This document shows, in pieces, positions 24,248 to 31,830 of a stretch of 64,000 nucleotides of DNA. The translations under genes were made by a program, and so were the position numbers. Source of the stretch: Collinsella sp. An268 (GTDB taxonomy: Bacteria > Actinomycetota > Coriobacteriia > Coriobacteriales > Coriobacteriaceae); NCBI RefSeq assembly GCF_002159765.1, contig NZ_NFJH01000009.1:1-64000 (forward strand), read 5' to 3'. The stretch's first letter is position 1. Each line of letters begins with the position of its first letter. A model generated the notes under the pieces. It saw only the letters and a program-made list of their open reading frames with translations. It searched no databases and was not told where the DNA came from.

Positions 24248-25702
24248 ATGGCAGTAGACAACAAGCAAATCGCGCAAAGCGTCTTAGAGTTGGTGGGAGG
24301 TGCAAGCAACGTTACCACCGCGACCAACTGCATGACGCGCCTGCGCCTCACGCTCAAGGATAACAACCTTGCAGACGTTGAGAAGATCAAGAAGGTCAAG
24401 GGCGTGCTGGGCGCGCAGTTCGCCGGCACCCAGCTCCAGGTCATCATCGGCCAGAACGTGCCCAAGGTGCTCGACGAGTTCATCGCCATCTCCGGTGTCG
24501 CCCGCGGCGCCGAGGTGAAGGAGAACCTCGACGCGCCCAAGGAGAAGCTCACCCTCAAGGCCATCCCGGGCATCGTGCTCGACTACCTCTCCGGCTCCAT
24601 GACGCAGCTCATCCCGCTCCTCATGGCCGGCGGTCTGTTCCGTACCATCGCAGCGGTGCTCGGCCCCACCATGGCGGGCGTGCTCTCCGATACCGATCCC
24701 GCCTATACGTTCCTCTACACCACGCTCTATGAGGCAACGTTTACGTTCATCCCCATCTATTTGGGTTATGCGGCCGCTAAGAAGATCGGCGCCAGCCCGG
24801 TGCTCGGCATGCTGCTCGGCGGTGCGCTCATGGCCCCGTCCGTGGTGAGCGCGGCGGCCGAGGGTGGCAGCGGTATCATTTCGGTCTACGGCATCCAGAT
24901 TGCTGCGGCCAACTACCAGCAGACCGTGCTGCCCATTATCCTGTCGGTGCCGGTGCTCTACATGATCGAGAAGTTCTTCCGCAAGGTCATGCCCGACGTG
25001 CTCTCCACGGTGTTCACGCCGTTCTGCACCATGATTGTGACCATCCCCATCGCGTTCATCGTTCTTGCGCCGATCGGTAACGAGATCGGCAACGTCATCG
25101 CCAACGCGCTGTTTGGCCTGGCGGACATGGGCGGCATCGCGGTGTTCATCGTTATGGCGATCCTCGGCGCCTTCTGGCAGCTCTTCGTGGTGGCCGGTAT
25201 GCACATGCCCGTCATCCTGCTCGCTCAGGTCCAGATTATCGCCGCCGGTTACGACCCCTTCGTCTTCGTGTCCACCAACTGCGCCATGACCGCGGTGTGG
25301 GGCTGCGCCTTCGGTGCCTTCCTGCGTATGAAGAGCAAGGATGAGAAGGGCCTCGCAATCGGCTACGTCATCTCCGCCATCGCCGGCGGCGTGACCGAGC
25401 CCGCGCTCTTCGGTATCCTCATGCGCTTCCGCCGCACCATGCTCGGCATGTTCATCGGCGGCGCTATCGGCGCGGTGTTCTCCGGCATCGTCGGCGTGAC
25501 CTACTATATGGCTGGCGGCGCGTCCAACTTCCTGGTGTTCACCAACTACCTCCAGGGCGGCCAGATGAACACGGTCCTGGCGATCGTGGGCATGGCGATC
25601 TCCTTCGTGATCGCCGCCGTCGTGGTCTTCCTCACGGGCTTCTCCAAGGAAGAGCTCGCCGAGATGGAGGAAGAGGACGAGAGCGCCCTCATGGGTGCGT
25701 AA
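24248..25702 (+). CDS. PTS sugar transporter EIIBC (glucose/sucrose superfamily)
   Basis: A 484-residue membrane permease that phosphorylates its sugar during import. The EIIB domain (residues ~5-80) has the phospho-accepting cysteine in TNCMTRLRL (C24). The EIIC domain (~105-470) has about ten membrane segments and the signatures LLMAGGLFRTIAAVLGPT and GVTEPALFGILMRFRR. No EIIA domain is attached or adjacent, so a shared EIIA must serve it. The frame is open from 24203, but ATG 24248 follows GAAAGGGGAC. It precedes an apiosidase-like gene, suggesting import of a beta-linked disaccharide; substrate unknown. Confidence 0.92.
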   Translation: MAVDNKQIAQSVLELVGGASNVTTATNCMTRLRLTLKDNNLADVEKIKKVKGVLGAQFAGTQLQVIIGQNVPKVLDEFIAISGVARGAEVKENLDAPKEKLTLKAIPGIVLDYLSGSMTQLIPLLMAGGLFRTIAAVLGPTMAGVLSDTDPAYTFLYTTLYEATFTFIPIYLGYAAAKKIGASPVLGMLLGGALMAPSVVSAAAEGGSGIISVYGIQIAAANYQQTVLPIILSVPVLYMIEKFFRKVMPDVLSTVFTPFCTMIVTIPIAFIVLAPIGNEIGNVIANALFGLADMGGIAVFIVMAILGAFWQLFVVAGMHMPVILLAQVQIIAAGYDPFVFVSTNCAMTAVWGCAFGAFLRMKSKDEKGLAIGYVISAIAGGVTEPALFGILMRFRRTMLGMFIGGAIGAVFSGIVGVTYYMAGGASNFLVFTNYLQGGQMNTVLAIVGMAISFVIAAVVVFLTGFSKEELAEMEEEDESALMGA

Positions 25703-25781
25703 GGCGGGGGCTTTGGCCTCGTGCCTCATGAGTGAAGAACGGGTAGCGCGCGGGACGTCCTGACCGCGCCGCCCGCAGCCT

Positions 25782-25820
25782 GCGGGCCCCGTCGCGCCAT
25801 GGAGGGCGACGGGGCCCGCT
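25782..25820 (+). terminator. Hairpin after PTS gene
   Basis: GCGGGCCCCGTCGC and GCGACGGGGCCCGC are perfect 14-bp arms with a 10-base loop. No T-tract follows. Confidence 0.6.
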
Positions 25821-25901
25821 GCCCTCGGGCGCCGTTTGGGCGCGTCTAGGGTACGGTAGCAGCAGCGGCGCCGGCTGGCGGCGCACTGAGAAAGGATGGA
25901 T

Positions 25902-27200
25902 ATGGCACTGGGGACACTGACGGTTAACGAGGCGCGCGACGGCTTTCTGTGCGACGGCAAGCCCTGGTTCTGGCTGGCCGACACCTGCTGGAGCGCGTTT
26001 ACGAGCATCACGCTCGAGGATTGGGACTACTACCTGACCCGCCGCGCGGAACAGGGCATCAACACGCTGCAGATCAACACGCTGCCGCAGTGGGACCGCT
26101 GCCGTCCCGACCTCGGCATCTACCCGTATGCGAGCGAGGATGGGACGACGTTTGACTGGGAGAGCCCCAATCCGGCGTATTGGGAGCGTGCGCGCGAGAT
26201 GTGCCGCACGGCGGTGGCGCACGGCATTCGTCCGGCGCTCGTGCTCATGTGGTGCAACTACGTGCCCGGCACGTGGGGGAGCGCCATCGCCGAGCGCTTC
26301 GGGGCGCCGACGATGCCCCTCGACGAGGTGCGCCGGCACGTGGAGCGCGTCGTTTCGTATCTCGATGAGTTTGAGCCGGTCTACGTGGTGACGGGCGATA
26401 CCGACTGGAAGAGCGAGGAGTGCCTGCCCTATTACGAGGCGGCGCTTGCCGCGGTGTGCGAGCTCGCGCCCACGCGCCTCAGGACCATGCACATCAACCG
26501 CGCGAACCGCACCATCCCCGAGCCGTTTGTCGATCGTCTGGACTTCTATATGTACCAGCCGGGCCACAACGCACTCGCGCAGGACGAGGCGTGGAAGCTG
26601 CCGCAGGACATCGCGGCCGCCTACCCCAAGAAGCCGATGATCAACTCGGAGCCGTGCTACGAGATGATGGGTGCGAGCCGTCACGTGTATGTGCGCTTCA
26701 ACGCGGAGAACTGCCGCGCCTCGGCGTGGGCCGGCATGTTGGCGGGTGCGTGCGCGGGCGTTACCTACGGTGCGCACGGCATCTGGAATTGGCAGACGTC
26801 GCTGAGCCGCGGCTCAGCGCTCGGCGAGGGCTTTGACGCGCCCTTCCGCTGGCAGGAGGCCTTGCAGCTTCCCGGCGTGTGGGACTTCGGCATGATTCCG
26901 CAGCTTCTCGATGCGCTTGGATGCCGCAGCCTCGTACCGGCGCAAGACGAGCTCGCCGACGATCGCGAGCAGATTCGCGTGGCGCATAACACCGCCGAGC
27001 GCCCGACGTATGTGGTCTACATGCCCCGCGCAACGGTGCTCAAGCTCTCGGTTGCGCTTGAGGACTACACCGCGCGGGCCATCGACCTCGAGCAGAAGCA
27101 CGTCGCGCATCTGCCGGTGACGGTCGAGGAGGGTGCGACCCGTGTGGTGCAACATCCCTTTACAGGAGACGCGCTTATCGTGCTGGAGCCGCGCGCATAG
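25902..27200 (+). CDS. DUF4038 (GH140/apiosidase-like) glycoside hydrolase
   Basis: A 432-residue TIM-barrel protein of the Pfam apiosidase/DUF4038 family. The N-terminal signature is FLCDGKPWFWLADTCWSAF (residues ~15-33), then LEDWDYYLTRRAEQGINTLQIN. Candidate catalytic acids are D166 or D168 in VVTGDTDW and E250 in MINSEPCYE. A C-terminal sandwich completes the protein. Characterised GH140 members release D-apiose from pectin side chains; other members are unassigned. It has no signal peptide, so it works on imported substrate. ATG 25902 is preferred over 25896 because AAAGGA would be too close to the latter. It follows the PTS gene, past a hairpin. Confidence 0.82.
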   Translation: MALGTLTVNEARDGFLCDGKPWFWLADTCWSAFTSITLEDWDYYLTRRAEQGINTLQINTLPQWDRCRPDLGIYPYASEDGTTFDWESPNPAYWERAREMCRTAVAHGIRPALVLMWCNYVPGTWGSAIAERFGAPTMPLDEVRRHVERVVSYLDEFEPVYVVTGDTDWKSEECLPYYEAALAAVCELAPTRLRTMHINRANRTIPEPFVDRLDFYMYQPGHNALAQDEAWKLPQDIAAAYPKKPMINSEPCYEMMGASRHVYVRFNAENCRASAWAGMLAGACAGVTYGAHGIWNWQTSLSRGSALGEGFDAPFRWQEALQLPGVWDFGMIPQLLDALGCRSLVPAQDELADDREQIRVAHNTAERPTYVVYMPRATVLKLSVALEDYTARAIDLEQKHVAHLPVTVEEGATRVVQHPFTGDALIVLEPRA

Positions 27201-27237
27201 GCTCACCGCACAATCGCGCCTTGCACGTTTTGGTGGG

Positions 27238-27285
27238 GGGCGGGCACCTGCAGCTGTGAACTGCGGGCGCCCGCCCTTTTTGTTT
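27238..27285 (+). terminator. Terminator after DUF4038 hydrolase
   Basis: GGGCGGGC pairs with GCCCGCCC, with an inner CCTGCAG/CTGCGGG stem, followed by TTTTTGTTT. Confidence 0.85.
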
Positions 27286-27359
27286 CGCGGTTGATGAGGG
27301 GACGGGAGTTGCGGATATGGATTATGAGGCCGCATCTCTTGCCGAGTGAGAGGATGCGC

Positions 27360-27860
27360 ATGCAGGACTTGGCTTTTAACCCATATCTCCCCTCTTGGGA
27401 GTACGTGCCCGACGGCGAGCCGCACGTTTTTGGGGACCGCCTTTACGTGTACGGCAGCCACGACCGTCGCGATGGAACGTCGTGCTGCCAGGAGGACTAC
27501 GTGGTGTGGTCTGCCCAGGTGGACGACCTGTCCCAGTGGCGCTGCGAGGGCGTGAGCTACCATCGCACGGACGACCCGCGCCACGCCGCAACGGGAGGCG
27601 CCGACCTTATGGCGCCCGATGTTGCCCAAGGGCCCGATGGCAGATACTACCTGTACTACTGCGACGACATGACGGCCATAGGGGTGGCGGTCTCCGACGC
27701 TCCCGAGGGGCCGTTTGCCTATCTGGATATCGTGCGCACTGCGGACGGAGAGCCGCTTGCCGACGGCAGCCCCTTTGACCCGGGCGTTTTGGTAGACGAG
27801 GGTCGGGTATGGCTGTACTGGGGCTTCGACCCGAGCAAGTTTCTGGGGGAGGGCGCCTGA
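27360..27860 (+). pseudogene. Truncated GH43-type glycosidase
   Basis: The 166-residue product begins MQDLAFNPYLPSWEYVPDGEPHVFGDRLYVYGSHD, the start of a five-bladed GH43 propeller with its catalytic-base region. It continues through MAPDVAQGPDGRYYLYYCDD and GVAVSDAPEGPFAY, the usual second and third blades. It then stops at 27860 after LYWGFDPSKFLGEGA, where the catalytic glutamate segment should come. GH43 enzymes are about 300 residues or more, so roughly half is missing. No frame of the next 200 bases restores it. A toxin/antitoxin pair follows, so a deletion or insertion is likely. GAGAGG precedes the ATG. Confidence 0.75.
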
Positions 27861-28073
27861 TACCGAGAGATCGTTGGGGTCGGACGTACGGCTTACGGGC
27901 AAGGGAGGCCCCGAGCTGCTCTGCGGGGGCGACGAAGGCGGAAGGTCCGTCGAGAAGGAGGCTCTTGTGGAGATAGATAATCACAATGCGCCACATAAGG
28001 TGCAAATCAGGTGCATATTGTATAGCTATCGGTATATTATTATCGGAAAGAAAAGTTCTCACGGGGAGGCATC

Positions 28074-28328
28074 ATGGCGACAAGCACGCTCAACATCAGG
28101 CTCGACTCCGGCCTCAAGCGCGAGCTGGAAGAGGTGTCCTCCGACATCGGCCTCACGCCCACGGCGGTGTTCAACGTGTTCGCGCGGCAGTTCGTGGCGC
28201 ACCGCGGGTTCCCCTTCGACGTGACCGCACCCGTGCCCACCGAGCGCGAGTTCGCGGCCAAGATGGACGCGATCTACCTGTCCATGCTCGAGGGCAACGC
28301 GTCCGAGCACGAGCTGGTCGAGGCGTAG
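28074..28328 (+). CDS. RelB/DinJ-family antitoxin
   Basis: An 84-residue antitoxin. The N-terminal ribbon-helix-helix is clear: STLNIRLDSGLKRELEEVSSDIGLTPTAVFNVFARQFVAHRGFPFDV (residues ~3-49). The acidic C-terminal tail would wrap the toxin. GGGGAGG precedes the ATG. The AT-rich region upstream (about 28005-28060, with TATATTATTATC) probably holds its autoregulated promoter. The stop is directly followed by the toxin ATG. Confidence 0.9.
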   Translation: MATSTLNIRLDSGLKRELEEVSSDIGLTPTAVFNVFARQFVAHRGFPFDVTAPVPTEREFAAKMDAIYLSMLEGNASEHELVEA

Positions 28329-28598
28329 ATGAGGAAGATCTGGAGCGATCCCGCCTGGGATGACTACGTATGGTGGCAGTCCCAGGACAGAAAGACCCTG
28401 AAGCGCATCGACAGGCTCATCAAGGACATTGAGCGAAGCGCCGGCGAGCCCGGCTCCGCTCCCATGGGCAAGGCGGAGCGCCTGAAGCACAGCCGCTTCG
28501 GACTGTCCAGCGTGCGCATAGATGCCGCGAACAGGCTGGTCTACAAAATCGAGGGTGGCGCGCTGCTCATCGTCTCGTGCAGGGGCCGCTACCAGTAG
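28329..28598 (+). CDS. YoeB/Txe-family toxin, possibly altered active site
   Basis: An 89-residue RelE-superfamily endoribonuclease that would cut mRNA on ribosomes. The family pattern is complete: IWSDPAWDDYVWWQSQDRKTLKRIDRLIKDIER, then ERLKHSRFGLSSVRIDAANRLVYKIEG and the C-terminal CRGRYQ. In YoeB the last block normally reads CRYHY with a catalytic histidine. Here an arginine stands in that place, and the histidine before RLVY is asparagine. Activity may be reduced or changed. It directly abuts the antitoxin gene (TAGATG). Confidence 0.88.
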   Translation: MRKIWSDPAWDDYVWWQSQDRKTLKRIDRLIKDIERSAGEPGSAPMGKAERLKHSRFGLSSVRIDAANRLVYKIEGGALLIVSCRGRYQ

Positions 28599-28729
28599 GC
28601 CCTCTGGAAACAATCGGATTACCTAGAACGGGAGGCACCCTCGCCGGGGTCCGCCCGTATGTTTTCCGCGTCCCCGCGTCCCAATCGTGCTACCGTGGAG
28701 TGAGGTTAAGGCGAGGGGAGAGGTGCGTC

Positions 28730-29749
28730 GTGCCCAAGGTGACGCTTAAAGAGATCGCGCGCGAGGCGGGGCTCTCCGTCTCGACGGTGTCGCTCGTCCT
28801 CAACGACCGGCCGTGCCGCATCTCGGAGGAAAACCGTCGCCGCATCAAGGCCATCGCCGCCGCCAAACAATACGTGCCCAACCAGATAGCGCGCAGCTTG
28901 GTGACGCAGCGCTCCAAGACCCTCGGCCTCATCGTTCCCAACATCGAGAGCCGTTTCTTCTCGCGTCTCGCCAAAAACCTCGAGCAACGGTGCCGCGCTC
29001 GGGGGTTCGCGCTGTTTATCACCACGTCGGACGACCTTGCCGTCAACGATGTCGAGCTCCTCTCCACGCTCGTGAACCGCGGTGTCGAGGGGCTCTTTAT
29101 CGTGATGGGCAACCAGACAGCGGGTGGCGAGGAGCTCCCGCAGCGCATCGCCGAGTGCCCCGTGCCCTACGTGATGGTCGACCGCGTTCTCGATGACCTC
29201 GCGTGCGACAAGGTGCTGTTCGATAACGAGCTCGGCGGATACATGGCGACGCGGCACCTGCTGGAGCATGGCCACCGACGCATTGCCTGTATCGTCAACG
29301 CATCGCGCTCCAACACCGGCAGCCACCGTCTCGACGGGTATCGTCGGGCGCTTGCCGAGTATGGGGCGCCGTTTGACGAGGCGCTGGTGTTCGATAGCGA
29401 CTATTACATCCCCGATGCGTACGAGGCGGCGGCCGGTCTTGCCGCAACCGATGCGACCGCGGTGTTTGCGAGTTCCGACAACATTGCGCTCGGTTTGCTC
29501 AAGCGCCTGTACGAGCAAGGGCGCCGCGTTCCGCGCGACTACTCGGTGGTGAGTTACGACAACTCTGCGGCCGACTCGCTCTTTGAGCCGGCGCTTACCG
29601 CCATCGATCAAGATGTTGCGGTGCTTGCGGACGAGGCCCTGGCGCTCATGCTCCGCCGCCTGGAGAGCGATGCACCCGGTGACGTCGAGCCCGTGGTGCG
29701 CCTGCTCGAGCCCCGTCTTGTGGAGCGCGACAGCGTGCGTGCGCTCTAA
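28730..29749 (+). CDS. LacI-family transcriptional regulator
   Basis: A 339-residue regulator. The helix-turn-helix and hinge are VTLKEIAREAGLSVSTVSLVLNDRPCRISEENRRRIKAIA (residues ~3-42). The sensor domain follows, with TLGLIVPNIESRFFSRLAKNLEQ, FDNELGGYMATRHLLEHGHRRIA, FASSDNIALGLLKRLYEQGRRVPRDYSVVSYD and TAIDQDVAVLADEALALML. The start is GTG 28730, with GGGGAGAGG before it; the open frame extends upstream but has no ribosome site. It may control the PTS, esterase or hydrolase units nearby. Effector unknown. Confidence 0.93.
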   Translation: MPKVTLKEIAREAGLSVSTVSLVLNDRPCRISEENRRRIKAIAAAKQYVPNQIARSLVTQRSKTLGLIVPNIESRFFSRLAKNLEQRCRARGFALFITTSDDLAVNDVELLSTLVNRGVEGLFIVMGNQTAGGEELPQRIAECPVPYVMVDRVLDDLACDKVLFDNELGGYMATRHLLEHGHRRIACIVNASRSNTGSHRLDGYRRALAEYGAPFDEALVFDSDYYIPDAYEAAAGLAATDATAVFASSDNIALGLLKRLYEQGRRVPRDYSVVSYDNSAADSLFEPALTAIDQDVAVLADEALALMLRRLESDAPGDVEPVVRLLEPRLVERDSVRAL

Positions 29750-29861
29750 GTACGCCGATTTGCCAGCCCGCGCCCTCCGGTGTGCGCTCCGCGGTGTCCC
29801 ACGGTCCCTGCGCCGCCGGCACCCCGCCCGCACGCCGCCGTCCTGCCCGCGTCGACCCCCG

Positions 29862-29937
29862 GCGTTCCCGTGTGCGTGTTCGCCACTTTTGCGCCTCTGC
29901 GGGGGCCCATAAGTGGCGTATCCGCACACGGGAACGC
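29862..29937. repeat. Nested-stem inverted repeat, REP-like element
   Basis: GCGTTCCCGTGTGCG (29862-29876) and CGCACACGGGAACGC (29923-29937) are perfect 15-bp arms. After a symmetric 4x4 internal loop, CGCCACTT (29881-29888) and AAGTGGCG (29911-29918) pair perfectly, leaving a 22-base apex. The layout echoes the element at 11441. It lies after the LacI gene and before the hipB-like gene; there is no T-run. Confidence 0.65.
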
Positions 29938-29993
29938 GCGGAGGCATCCCTGCCGTATCCACGGTGGCTTAACGGAGGCTTTTCCAAACATCG

Positions 29994-30293
29994 TTGCACC
30001 CTGCATTCGGGATGGGGCCTGCTCCCTCCGCCTCCCATCTCGACCTGGCACGTCGCCAGCAGCGCATCACAGTCGACCTGCTTGCCGAGCGAGCGAATCT
30101 CTCGGTTCCGACCGTTCGGAAGCTTCTGAATGAAGACGCAGGGTCTCTCGAGAATTTCCTACGTGTGGCACGAATCTTGGGCTTTCTTCAGGAAATTGAG
30201 GACGCGACCGATCCGTTGCGCACACCGATCGGTCGTATTCGAGCAGAACAGGACACCCCGCAGCGTGTGAGGAGGCAGTCGTATGGAGTATGA
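29994..30293 (+). CDS. HipB-like helix-turn-helix antitoxin
   Basis: A protein of up to 99 residues with an XRE-type helix-turn-helix: ARRQQRITVDLLAERANLSVPTVRKLLNEDAGSLENFLRVARILG (about residues 19-63). The Arg/Gln-rich C-terminus overlaps the start of hipA by 11 bases, as in other hipBA pairs. The true start is uncertain: TTG 29994 and ATG 30012 are both possible, and GGAGG at 29974 is rather far from either. It should repress its own operon and neutralise HipA, but the partner gene is broken. Confidence 0.75.
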   Translation: MHPAFGMGPAPSASHLDLARRQQRITVDLLAERANLSVPTVRKLLNEDAGSLENFLRVARILGFLQEIEDATDPLRTPIGRIRAEQDTPQRVRRQSYGV

Positions 30294-31516
30294 CGTGACC
30301 GTGCAGATCGCAGGGGAAGATGTTCTTGCGGGCCGCTTGTATCAGAACATTCGGCACGGCGAAGAGACCGCGAGTTTCAGGTACGCCCCCTCATATCTAG
30401 ATGACGCTCGTGCGTTCAGTTTGGCCCCCGACATGCCTTAGGTGACGGTTCCTTCCATTCTCTCGGACTGCGATCGTTCGGCGCTCTGGAAGACGTCATG
30501 CCGAATCGGTGGGGAAGAAACCTGTTGCTTCGTTCAGAGCGGTCGGCAGCTCGCGCTGAGGGTAGGGCGGCGCGTACGCTCTTTGAGGCGGACATGCTTA
30601 CTGGCGTCAGCGACGAGGCACGGCAGGGCGCGTTGCGTGTGTGGGGTTCCGATGGGGAGGCGCTGTCTTCGCGTTCCTCTGGCGTCCCTAAGGAGGTGGC
30701 TATTCCGTCTCTGCTCGTTCTGCGGATAGGGCGGCGGTCGATATGGATGCCGATATTAAGGATCTGCTCGCGGCGGATTCGAGCTTGGGTGGAGCGCGGC
30801 CGAAAGCCTCCGTACGCGATGAGGCGGGGTGTCTTTGCATCGCAAAGCTTCCCAAGGTAGGCGAAGATTCTGTTGATGATGTCGGAGCTTGGGAATACGT
30901 TGCGCTGCAGCTCATGAGTAGGTGCGGAATTAACGTGCCCTCTTCTCGTCTGATGCGCATCGGTGGGCGCTCCGTGCTGTTGATGAGGCGATTTGACCGA
31001 GAAGGCGATAGCAGGACTCCATATCTGAGTGGATTGACGGCGGTGCAAGGCGTCGACGGCGGACGCTATAGCTATCTCGAGCTCGTGGAGTTTCTGGAAG
31101 CTTGGGGTGCTCGTCCCCATGCTGACCTTCCCGAGCTTTGGCTGCGGGCGCTATTCTCGTGCGCGATAGGCAATACGGATAATCATTTGCGCAACTACGG
31201 TTTCTTGCGTGAAGGCACCGGTTGGGCGCTATCTCCCGCTTTCGATGTGAACCCAACGCCGGGAGATGAGGCGAAGTATCTCAACACAGGTCTTGATTTT
31301 GACGTGCGCGAGGCAGATCCGCGGGTGGCGCTCAGCGCGTGCGAGTATTTCAGATTGGGCGCACCGGAGGCAAAAAGGCGAGCGCTTGCGATGGCGGAGG
31401 TGCTCAAGGGTTGGCGCTCTGTTGCGCGATCGTGCGGCATTTCCGAGGCTTCGATCGAGCGCATGAGGAGCTCGTTTGAGGCGGGTATCGCGAGGCTGCG
31501 CTCTGCGGCTCGCTAA
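30283..31516 (+). pseudogene. hipA: hipA kinase toxin, disrupted by two frameshifts
   Basis: HipA kinases phosphorylate tRNA-charging enzymes. The family sequence runs through three frames in order. Frame 1 (30283-30441) has MEYDVTVQIAGEDVLAGRLYQ to FSLAPDMP and then stop. Frame 2 (about 30440-30715) has LGDGSFHSLGLRSFGALEDVMPNRWGR to GVPKEVAIPSLL. Frame 3 (to 31516) has RSADRAAVDMDADIKDLLAADSSLGGARPKASVRD through LSPAFDVNPTP. Both breaks correspond to the loss of one base (near 30437 and 30715). The core motifs SSLGGARPKASV and IGNTDNHLRNYGF survive. GGAGG precedes the ATG. A sequencing error cannot be ruled out. Confidence 0.85.
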
Positions 31517-31749
31517 CGTTTTGATAGCCCCCGCCTCATCGTTGAGGTGCTGAACCGTCGAAATCCCATGGCTTGCATGAAGAGGTATGAGGCCAGCGGC
31601 AGGATGGCCGCGGCGGCGCGGCGGGACGGCCGATAGCCCGAAGCTAGGCGAGCGTTATCGTGCCTTTACTGCAAAGAGTAAACACCGTCCACCACCATTA
31701 AACTGCCGTTCACCGATAATAACCAACGTAAACAGCGCAGTTTTGAAAG

Positions 31750-31793
31750 AAAACGTTTTGCTAACAATGATAAAACGTTTTATCATCTATACT
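31750..31793 (+). promoter_or_regulatory. Phosphoketolase promoter with LacI-type operators
   Basis: The 314-base gap before the phosphoketolase is empty of genes but ends in strong signals. AAAACGTTTT (31750-31759) and a perfect 20-bp palindrome with core AAAACGTTTT and arms ATGAT/ATCAT (31767-31786) lie side by side, followed by -10 TATACT (31788-31793). Two spaced copies of one core suggest cooperative binding of a LacI/CcpA-like regulator. Confidence 0.6.
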
Positions 31794-31830
31794 GCTCAGC
31801 AGCATAACCCATCTGGCAAAGGAGCATCGC

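Noticed and set aside
27861-28073. Continuation of the GH43 gene after a frameshift
   Set aside because: All three forward frames were read; none shows GH43 blades or the catalytic glutamate region.
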